Positions 34,215 to 41,953 of a stretch of DNA of 41,953 nt are shown here, in pieces. This stretch comes from Gammaproteobacteria bacterium (GTDB lineage: Bacteria > Pseudomonadota > Gammaproteobacteria > Pseudomonadales > Pseudomonadaceae). Numbering within the stretch: the first letter of the stretch is position 1; every line of letters begins with the position of its first letter. The stretch is from NCBI GenBank assembly GCA_012728415.1, contig JAAYFD010000015.1, positions 1-41,953 on the forward strand. Direction: 5' to 3'. A model generated the notes under the pieces. The model had not been told where the DNA came from. It did not search any database and saw only the letters and a program-made list of their open reading frames with translations. A program made the translations under genes and the position numbers.

Positions 34215-35897
34215 ATGAGCCCGTCCACCCACGACTATTTCGCCACCTATCAAAACTTTGACTATGCCGCCACCGTGCGCAATGCGCTCAGCGGCACACT
34301 GGAGGCAATGAACGCCTGCCACGAATGCTGTGACCGCCATGCCCTGCCCGGCCGCATTGGCCTGTTGCAGGAAAACGCCGACGGCACCTCCAGCATCCAC
34401 AGCTACATTGAACTCAGGGACCAGGCCGCACAGTTTGCCAACTTCTTGACCAGCCAGGGCGTGGGCCCCGGCGACGTGGTGGCCGGCTTGCTGCCACGCA
34501 GCCATGAACTGCTGATCACCATCCTTGGCACCTGGCGGGCCGGTGCGGTGTACCAGCCGCTGTTTACCGCTTTTGGCCCCAAGGCCATTGAACACCGCCT
34601 GCATACCTCCGGTGCCCGGCTGGTGGTCAGCGATGCCGTCAACCGCGACAAGCTTTCGGCTGTCGAAAACTGCCCCGATGTGGTTACCGTTGCCGGCCCC
34701 AAGGGTGCCGGTGTGGTGCGCGGTGATTACAGCTTCTGGGCCGAAATGGCCCGTCAGGACACCGATTTTGACCCCGTCATGCGCACTGGAGACGACCCCT
34801 TTTTGCTGATGTTCACCTCCGGCACCACCGGGCTGGCCAAGCCGCTGCAGGTACCGCTCAAGGCGATTGTGGCCTTCCAGCGTTATGCCATTGATGCCGT
34901 GGGTGTGCGCCCGGACGACTCGTTCTGGAACGTGGCCGACCCCGGCTGGGCCTACGGCCTGTATTTCGGCATTACCGGCCCCATGTCGATGGGGGTGCCG
35001 GTGCTGTCGGTGGACGGCATTTTTAACCTTGACCGCAGCCTGGCCATCGCCAAAAAACACAAGGTCAACAACCTGGCCGGTGCGCCCACGGTGTTCCGCA
35101 TGATGATCGCCGCTGGCGAAAAAGTGGCCCACGAATGGAAAGGCCAGCTGCGCGTGGTCAGCAGTGCCGGTGAACCGCTTAACCCGGAAGTGATCCGCTG
35201 GTTTGCCGACAACCTGGACGTGCGCGTGAATGACCATTACGGCCAAACCGAGCTGGGCATGGTGCTGTGCAACCACCACGGCCTTGACCACCCGATCCAC
35301 ATGGGGGCGGCCGGCTATGCATCGCCCGGGCACCGTGTTGTGGTGCTGGACGAGGAAACCCTGACCGAGCTGCCAGCCGGCGAACCGGGCATTCTATCCG
35401 TTGATCTGGAACAGTCACCGATGACCTGGTTCCAGGGCTACAAGGACATGGAAACCACCGCCTTTCGTGGCCGCTACTACCTGACCGGCGATACTGCCGA
35501 GCTCAACGAGGACGGCAGCATCAGTTTTGTCGGCCGCTCGGATGACGTCATTACCACATCCGGCTACCGTGTTGGTCCGTTCGATGTTGAAAGCGCCCTG
35601 CTTGAGCACCCGGCGGTGGTCGAGGCTGCGGTCGTGGGCAAACCGGACCCGCAACGAACCGAAATCATCAAGGCCTTTGTCATGCTGCAGGACGGCTATC
35701 GCGGCACACCGGAGCTGGCTGAAGAGCTGCGCCTGCACGTGCGCAACCGTCTGGCCGCGCACGCCTATCCGCGCGAAATCGAGTTTCCGGATGAGCTGCC
35801 AAAAACCCCGAGCGGCAAGGTGCAGCGCTTTATCTTGCGCCAGCAGGAGATCAACCGCGTCAACGAAGAAAGCAGCCGCAAGGTAGCCAACGGCTAA
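34215..35897 (+). CDS. AMP-forming acyl-CoA synthetase
   Basis: A 560-aa ANL-family ligase. Seen: LLMFTSGTTGLAKPLQVP (ATP/AMP loop), VVSSAGEPLNPEV, NDHYGQTELGM, YYLTGDTAELNEDGSISFVGRSDDVITTSGYRVGPFDVES (hinge and A8), and PKTPSGKVQRF with the adenylating lysine. It resembles acetyl/medium-chain acyl-CoA synthetases. The acid is unknown; by context it is a branched or short chain. ATG 34215 has AGGAG 6 nt upstream, and the open frame back to 34134 lacks one. It is the first of four plus-strand genes. Confidence 0.88.
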   Translation: MSPSTHDYFATYQNFDYAATVRNALSGTLEAMNACHECCDRHALPGRIGLLQENADGTSSIHSYIELRDQAAQFANFLTSQGVGPGDVVAGLLPRSHELLITILGTWRAGAVYQPLFTAFGPKAIEHRLHTSGARLVVSDAVNRDKLSAVENCPDVVTVAGPKGAGVVRGDYSFWAEMARQDTDFDPVMRTGDDPFLLMFTSGTTGLAKPLQVPLKAIVAFQRYAIDAVGVRPDDSFWNVADPGWAYGLYFGITGPMSMGVPVLSVDGIFNLDRSLAIAKKHKVNNLAGAPTVFRMMIAAGEKVAHEWKGQLRVVSSAGEPLNPEVIRWFADNLDVRVNDHYGQTELGMVLCNHHGLDHPIHMGAAGYASPGHRVVVLDEETLTELPAGEPGILSVDLEQSPMTWFQGYKDMETTAFRGRYYLTGDTAELNEDGSISFVGRSDDVITTSGYRVGPFDVESALLEHPAVVEAAVVGKPDPQRTEIIKAFVMLQDGYRGTPELAEELRLHVRNRLAAHAYPREIEFPDELPKTPSGKVQRFILRQQEINRVNEESSRKVANG

Positions 35898-35907
35898 GGA
35901 CCACAGC

Positions 35908-36675
35908 ATGCAAACAGCACAGCATACCTTTGTCATCAGCGGAGGCGGTTCCGGCCTGGGTGCTGCCACCGCCCGTCACCTGTGCAGCCAGGGCGCACAG
36001 GTGGTGCTGCTGGACATCAACGCAGCAGCCGTGGCCGAACAGGCCGCGGCACTCGGCCCGCAGGCTCTGGGCATTGCCCTGGACATCTGTGATGCCGCAG
36101 CCGCCGAACAGGCCCTGCAGCAGGCCCGCGAGCACTTTGGCGCCCTGCACGGGCTGGTCAACTGCGCCGGCATCGTCGCCGGCTCACGCATTCTGGGCCG
36201 TGACGGACCGCATGATCTGGAGCTGTTCAACCGCATATTGCAGGTCAACGTCAGCGGCAGCTTCAACCTGTTGCGCCTGAGCGCTGCGCACATGGCCAAC
36301 AACCAGCCCAACCAGCAGGGTGAGCGTGGCGTGATCATCAATACCGCATCGGTGGCGGCCTTTGACGGCCAGCTCGGGCAGGCCGCCTATGCCGCCTCCA
36401 AGGGCGCGATTGCCAGCCTGACGCTGCCGGCAGCCCGTGAACTGGCCCGGCCCGGCATCCGCGTCATGTGCATTGCCCCTGGCATCTTCGAAACCCCGAT
36501 GATGGCCGGCATGACCGAAGAGGTCCGCAACAGCCTGTGTGCCGGCGTGCCCTTTCCGCCACGGCTGGGCCGCCCCGACGAATACGCTGCGCTGGTGCAG
36601 CACATTATTGAAAACAGCATGCTCAACGGCGAGGTGATCCGCCTCGACGGTGCGCTGCGCATGGGAATCAAATGA
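35908..36675 (+). CDS. Short-chain dehydrogenase, type-2 3-hydroxyacyl-CoA dehydrogenase-like
   Basis: A 255-aa SDR. Seen: ISGGGSGLGAAT (cofactor loop, 10-21), NCAGIV (85-90), and catalytic S148, Y161 and K165 in YAASK. Its sequence (LFNRILQVNVSGSFNLLRL, GVIINTASVAAFDGQLGQAAYAASKGA, CIAPGIFETPMMAGM) follows the HSD17B10 type, which oxidises 2-methyl-3-hydroxybutyryl-CoA in isoleucine breakdown. It starts 10 nt after the synthetase gene and is followed by a thiolase, which uses its product. Confidence 0.9.
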   Translation: MQTAQHTFVISGGGSGLGAATARHLCSQGAQVVLLDINAAAVAEQAAALGPQALGIALDICDAAAAEQALQQAREHFGALHGLVNCAGIVAGSRILGRDGPHDLELFNRILQVNVSGSFNLLRLSAAHMANNQPNQQGERGVIINTASVAAFDGQLGQAAYAASKGAIASLTLPAARELARPGIRVMCIAPGIFETPMMAGMTEEVRNSLCAGVPFPPRLGRPDEYAALVQHIIENSMLNGEVIRLDGALRMGIK

Positions 36676-36676
36676 C

Positions 36677-37870
36677 ATGAACAAACAGGATCCGGTGGTT
36701 ATTGTCGGCATGGCGCGCACGCCCATGGGTGGCCTGCAGGGTAGTCTGGCCAGCCTGACTGCACCGCAGCTGGGGGCGCAGGCGATTGCCGCTGCAGTTG
36801 AGCGTAGCAAGTTGCCCGCCAGTGCCGTTGACCAGAGCATTTTTGGTTGCGTGCTGTCTGCCGGGCTGGGCCAGGCGCCGGCCCGGCAGGCCGCACTGGC
36901 TGCCGGGCTGACGACAGCCACAGCCTGCACCACCATCAACAAAATGTGCGGCTCGGGCATGCAAAGCCTGATGCTGGCCCATGACAGCCTGCTGGCCGGC
37001 AGCGCCGAGGTTGTGGTGGCCGGCGGCATGGAGAGCATGAGCAACGCTCCCTACCTGCTGGACAGGGCGCGTCAGGGCTACCGCATGGGCCATCAGCAGG
37101 TGCGCGACCACATGTTTCTTGACGGCCTGGAGGATGCCTACGACAAGGGCCGGCTGATGGGCACCTTTGCCGAAGACAGTGCCAGCGCCTACGGATTTGC
37201 CCGGGAGCAGCAGGACGAGTTTGCCGAGCGTTCGCTACAGCGTGCCTGTAGCGCCATCAACAACGGCCTGTTTGCCGATGAAATCGTCCCGGTCCGGGTA
37301 AAAACCCGCGCAGGCGACAACGAAATCAGCCATGACGAGCAGCCACCGAAAGCCGATCCGGCAAAAATCCGCAGCTTGCGTCCGGCATTTCGCGAGGGTG
37401 GCACCATTACCGCCGCCAACGCCAGCTCGATTTCCGACGGTGCCGCTGCCCTAGTACTGATGCGGCAAAGCCAGGCCCGCGCCCGTGGCCTGCAGCCTCT
37501 GGCGATTATCCGCGGCCACAGCAGCCACGCCGCCGAGCCGCACCTGTTCACCACGGCTCCCGTCGGTGCAGTACAAAAGCTGCTGCAACGCACCGGCTGG
37601 ACACTGGATCAGGTGGATCTGTTTGAAATCAACGAGGCTTTCGCCGTGGTTACCCTGATCGCCATGCAGGAATTGCAACTGGATGCTGATCGGGTCAACG
37701 TCCATGGCGGAGCCTGCGCACTGGGCCACCCGATCGGGGCCTCCGGTGCGCGTATACTGGTGACACTGATCAACGCCCTGAGGCAGCGCAAACAGCAATA
37801 CGGCATCGCCGCCATCTGTATCGGTGGTGGCGAAGCCACCGCAGTGGCCATCGAGGCCTGCCAGCCATAA
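36677..37870 (+). CDS. Acetyl-CoA acyltransferase (thiolase)
   Basis: A 397-aa thiolase. The nucleophile C91 lies in NKMCGSGMQ. The C-terminal motifs are NEAFAVVTLIAM, NVHGGACALGHPIGASGARI and CIGGGEATAVAIE with the second cysteine. It splits 3-oxoacyl-CoA (here probably 2-methylacetoacetyl-CoA) to acetyl-CoA and a shorter acyl-CoA. ATG 36677 follows the SDR stop by one nucleotide, suggesting coupling. Confidence 0.93.
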   Translation: MNKQDPVVIVGMARTPMGGLQGSLASLTAPQLGAQAIAAAVERSKLPASAVDQSIFGCVLSAGLGQAPARQAALAAGLTTATACTTINKMCGSGMQSLMLAHDSLLAGSAEVVVAGGMESMSNAPYLLDRARQGYRMGHQQVRDHMFLDGLEDAYDKGRLMGTFAEDSASAYGFAREQQDEFAERSLQRACSAINNGLFADEIVPVRVKTRAGDNEISHDEQPPKADPAKIRSLRPAFREGGTITAANASSISDGAAALVLMRQSQARARGLQPLAIIRGHSSHAAEPHLFTTAPVGAVQKLLQRTGWTLDQVDLFEINEAFAVVTLIAMQELQLDADRVNVHGGACALGHPIGASGARILVTLINALRQRKQQYGIAAICIGGGEATAVAIEACQP

Positions 37871-37883
37871 CCGCCGTGCAGCA

Positions 37884-37919
37884 ACCCGCAGAGGCCGGCA
37901 CTGCAGCCTTCCTGCGGGT
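37884..37919. other. Hairpin between thiolase and hydratase genes
   Basis: ACCCGCAG (37884-37891) and CTGCGGGT (37912-37919) form a perfect 8-bp stem with a 20-nt loop. No U-run follows, so it is not a clear terminator; it may set transcript ratio or stability within the set. Confidence 0.35.
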
Positions 37920-38011
37920 CAGGCACAGCTGCCTCGTGCACAAGATTTTCCGGACGCCGGGCAACTGCCCGCCCGTCACACAGCACACCTGTCATATCAA
38001 GGAGAGCTTCA

Positions 38012-38833
38012 ATGTCCAAAGAACTGGAAACCTATCAAAGCGCCCAGCAGCTGCAACTGAGCAACAAGCTGGTGGTAGAAAAAATCGGCCATACCGCGCT
38101 GCTAACCCTGAACAATCCCTCAGCCAATACCTGGGATGCTGGCATGCTGCGCGGCATCGAGCAGCTGGTCGCGCACCTGAACCAGGATGACGATATCTAT
38201 GCACTGGTGATTACCGGGGCCGGCGAGAAGTTTTTCAGCGCCGGTGCCGACCTGAACCTGTTTGCCAGTGGCGACAAGGCCATGGCGCGTGAAATGGCCA
38301 AGCGTTTTGGTGCCGCTTTCGAGGCGCTCAGCAACTACCGTGGCGTCAGCATTGCCGCGATCAACGGCTACGCCATGGGCGGCGGCCTGGAGTGCGCGCT
38401 GGCCTGTGACATCCGCATTGCCGAAGAGCAGGCACAAATGGCCCTGCCGGAAGCCACCGTCGGCTTGCTGCCCTGCGCCGGCGGCACACAAAAACTGCCC
38501 TGGCTGGTCGGTGAAGGCTGGGCCAAGCGCATGATGCTCTGTGGCGAACGCATCAACGCCGCCACCGCCGAACGCATCGGACTGGTCGAGGAAGTGGTTG
38601 CCCAGGGCGAAGCCCTGAATGCTGCGCTGGCACTGGCCGAGAAGGTCGGCAACCAGAGCCCGGTTGCCGTGCGCGCCATCAAGCCGCTGATTCAGGGCGC
38701 CCGCACCCAGGGGCCGGATCACTGGCTGCCACTGGAGCGTGAGCTGTTTGTTGACCTGTTTGATGCGCAGGACACCACCGAGGGCGTCAGCGCCTTTCTG
38801 GAAAAGCGCAAGGCCCAGTGGAAAAACTGCTAA
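38012..38833 (+). CDS. Enoyl-CoA hydratase/isomerase
   Basis: A 273-aa crotonase-family enzyme. Seen: LNNPSANTWD, FFSAGADLNLF, oxyanion loop AMGGGLECALACD (about 122-134) and LPEATVGLLPCAGGTQKLPWLVG with the catalytic Glu positions. AAGGAGAG lies 6 nt before the ATG. With the acyl-CoA dehydrogenase, SDR and thiolase it gives a complete beta-oxidation-like route for a branched acyl-CoA. 141 nt with a hairpin separate it from the thiolase. Confidence 0.9.
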   Translation: MSKELETYQSAQQLQLSNKLVVEKIGHTALLTLNNPSANTWDAGMLRGIEQLVAHLNQDDDIYALVITGAGEKFFSAGADLNLFASGDKAMAREMAKRFGAAFEALSNYRGVSIAAINGYAMGGGLECALACDIRIAEEQAQMALPEATVGLLPCAGGTQKLPWLVGEGWAKRMMLCGERINAATAERIGLVEEVVAQGEALNAALALAEKVGNQSPVAVRAIKPLIQGARTQGPDHWLPLERELFVDLFDAQDTTEGVSAFLEKRKAQWKNC

Positions 38834-38890
38834 CACACTAAGTAACCAAATGCCCCGGGCATCTGGATGGCTTGTGGTTAAGAAAACGCT

Positions 38891-39068
38891 GAATAATTAC
38901 CTGCGTTGTCAGGGCGTTGTTGGAAATCAGCTCACAGCCCTTGGGTTGAGCGTGCTTTAGCACGGCCGCAAAGCGGAGAGCGAAGCGAATACAATGCTCA
39001 TTTACTACCAGCAAACTGCGCTTTTTCGCTGCTTTCGCCAGGCCCTGACTGAATCGCCAACATTATTC
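38891..39068. repeat. Dispersed intergenic repeat, copy B, with inverted ends
   Basis: The left part (38888-38933) matches the copy at 25187-25232 at 39 of 46 positions. In this copy the ends are inverse: GAATAAT...GTCAGGG at 38891-38914 against CCCTGAC...ATTATTC at 39043-39068. This gives a 178-bp unit with nested 7-bp matches, MITE-like or a large RNA fold. No ORF is inside. Confidence 0.5.
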
Positions 39069-39069
39069 G

Positions 39070-39135
39070 GCGCACCTTTAAGGGTGCGCTAAAGTGCCGG
39101 CGTCCGGTACCTGCCAGTATCGTCAGGTACCGGAC
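39070..39135 (-). terminator. Two hairpins at the end of the antiporter gene
   Basis: A perfect 12-bp stem, GTCCGGTACCTG (39102-39113) with its complement (39124-39135), overlaps the antiporter stop. A second stem, GCGCACC/GGTGCGC (39070-39076 and 39083-39089), follows. Neither has a strong U-run, so a terminator or 3' stabiliser is possible. Confidence 0.4.
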
Positions 39136-40115
39136 AGCCCTGCCGGGATTGATGTAGTAACCAGATACAGGGTATATCCGCAATAACACAACACCAAAAA
39201 CGCTCCCTTGACGCGGCCGATGCTGCCGGCTTGGCGAAACCCGAAACCCAGCACCAGCAATGCCAGCGTCAAGCCGGCCATGACCGGAAGGTCGCGGGTC
39301 ATCACTTCGGCAGTAACCGTCATCGGCTGTATGATTGCGGCCAAACCGACTACTACCAGTGTGTTGAACAGGTTTGAGCCCAAGATATTACCCAGAGCGA
39401 TGTCATGCTCTTTCTTACGGGCTGCAGCAATGGAGGACGCCAGCTCTGGCAAGGAGGTACCTATTGCCACGATGGTCAGCCCGACCAACAGCTCACCAAC
39501 ACCAAAGCCGACTGCAATCTTGACCGCACCCCAGACCAGCACCTGGGAACTGACCACCAACAAGACGAGGCCAACAACCAGCCATGTCAGGGCCGCACGA
39601 ACCGTCATCCGGTCCGGATCAGCAACAGGTTCTGCCGTTAACAAAACAGTCGACCTCGAGCGTAGCGCAACCAGAGCGGTCCACGCCATCAGCAGGCCAA
39701 AAATCAACAGTAATGCCATGCCTTCAAAGCGGCCAAGCCCGCCGTCCAGCACCAGCCAGAAGGTAAAGAACGTCACCGCCAACAAAATGGGCAATTCCTT
39801 GCGTACTGCCTGTACGGGCACGGTAACAGGGAAGATCAGCGCCGAAAGGCCAAGAATCAGCGCAATGTTGGTGATATTGGAGCCGTAAGCATTGCCAAGC
39901 GCAATATCCGGACTACCCTGCATTGCAGCCAGTACCGAGACTGCCATTTCCGGTGCGGAAGTACCAAAACCGACCACAACCATGCCGACCAGCAGCGGAG
40001 CCATACCGTAATGCCGGGCAGCCACTACGGCCCCATCAACAAAACGGTCCGCACTCCAGACCATCAGAACCAGACTCAACACAACAGCGACAAACGCAAT
40101 CAACACAGGCAACAC
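39123..40115 (-). CDS. CaCA-family cation (Na+/Ca2+) antiporter, YrbG-like
   Basis: A 330-aa inner-membrane exchanger with about ten spans and the two alpha-repeats of the family. The first has VVGFGTSAPEMAVSV with GNAYGSNITNIALIL, the second VAIGTSLPELASSIAA with GNILGSNLFNTLVVVG. The Glu of each GTS.PE motif binds the cation. A loop at about 150-175 joins the halves. The start is GTG 40115, with GAGG 4 nt upstream. It should exchange calcium for sodium or protons; no partner gene is near. Confidence 0.93.
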   Translation of the reverse strand: MLPVLIAFVAVVLSLVLMVWSADRFVDGAVVAARHYGMAPLLVGMVVVGFGTSAPEMAVSVLAAMQGSPDIALGNAYGSNITNIALILGLSALIFPVTVPVQAVRKELPILLAVTFFTFWLVLDGGLGRFEGMALLLIFGLLMAWTALVALRSRSTVLLTAEPVADPDRMTVRAALTWLVVGLVLLVVSSQVLVWGAVKIAVGFGVGELLVGLTIVAIGTSLPELASSIAAARKKEHDIALGNILGSNLFNTLVVVGLAAIIQPMTVTAEVMTRDLPVMAGLTLALLVLGFGFRQAGSIGRVKGAFLVLCYCGYTLYLVTTSIPAGLSGT

Positions 40116-40373
40116 CCCGCCTCAAAAAATCAGTGCCGTATTATGACAGAGACACTCTGCCCAGCGTACTCTGTGTTGAATTTTGTCACGGTGACATGGC
40201 GACTTGCTCGGCTGATTTATTCACTCAAATCCGGATGGCTGGCGGGATCCTCAGGCAAGACACTACGACGAAGCGCAATGGCAAAGAACAACAAAACCGC
40301 ACCGGAACCTTAAAGCACCGAACCTGGCGCATGGACTTAACCCAACCAGCCATTAGCCCAGGCATGCGGCAGA
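40116..40373. other. Intergenic region between antiporter and adenine deaminase
   Basis: Holds the promoter of the minus-strand antiporter and the 3' end of the deaminase transcript. Plus-strand frames at 39923-40507 and 40011-40313 cross gene ends and look like chance. No clear signals. Confidence 0.4.

Positions 40374-41953
<1,580 letters not shown>

Noticed and set aside
34209..35333. 374-aa minus-strand open frame
   Set aside because: Antisense to the acyl-CoA synthetase; Gly/His/Val-rich chance sequence with no known motif.
36184..37044. 286-aa minus-strand open frame
   Set aside because: Antisense to the SDR and thiolase genes, both of which show full catalytic motifs.

Overview
The window looks like a chromosome segment of a Pseudomonas-like gammaproteobacterium (my guess is the Pseudomonas/Halopseudomonas side). 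The reasons are the mms-type valine catabolic operon, an adenine deaminase of the pseudomonad type, REP-like 'ctgtaggagc...gcgac' intergenic repeats, and GC-rich codon use right of about 23.1 kb. The left 23 kb is visibly poorer in GC, full of defence genes and insertion-sequence debris, and looks like an accessory defence island. The right 19 kb is ordinary metabolic core.

Left block (1-7.7 kb): the end of a CRISPR array (three repeats, no cas genes in view) is followed by a seven-gene minus-strand run. It encodes two small membrane proteins (86 and 57 aa), a CARF-plus-PD-(D/E)XK nuclease of the Can2/Card1 (DUF1887) family, and then three dynamin-like/TRAFAC GTPases interleaved with a membrane-anchored coiled-coil protein. 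Can2/Card1 enzymes are activated by the cyclic oligoadenylate made by type III CRISPR Cas10. A Can2 leading a set of LeoABC-like GTPases is, to my knowledge, not a described combination, and it is the best candidate for an undescribed system here: CRISPR signalling coupled to membrane remodelling.

Middle block (7.7-12.0 kb): an ISL3-family element with an in-frame deletion in its transposase has cut off the end of a PcfJ-like gene. That gene is divergent from a WYL-domain regulator, with a perfect 19-bp inverted repeat between them. A decayed IS1380-family element follows.

Defence operon (12.1-22.6 kb): HTH regulator, SNF2 helicase, a possible 54-aa ORF coupled at both ends, Abi_2 protein, AIPR-family nuclease-like protein, then type III restriction-modification Mod and Res. 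All are on the plus strand and tightly packed. A second, truncated IS1380 copy in the same orientation closes the island.

Core block (23.3-41.95 kb): two convergent EamA permeases, an EF-hand protein, and a TesB-like thioesterase. Next comes a minus-strand valine catabolism operon (methylmalonate-semialdehyde dehydrogenase, 3-hydroxyisobutyrate dehydrogenase, 3-hydroxyisobutyryl-CoA hydrolase, acyl-CoA dehydrogenase). It is divergent from a LysR/AraC regulator pair and a plus-strand set (acyl-CoA synthetase, SDR, thiolase, enoyl-CoA hydratase) that would complete isoleucine or other branched acyl-CoA degradation. A CaCA cation antiporter, an adenine deaminase and a hairpin-rich gene-free end close the window.
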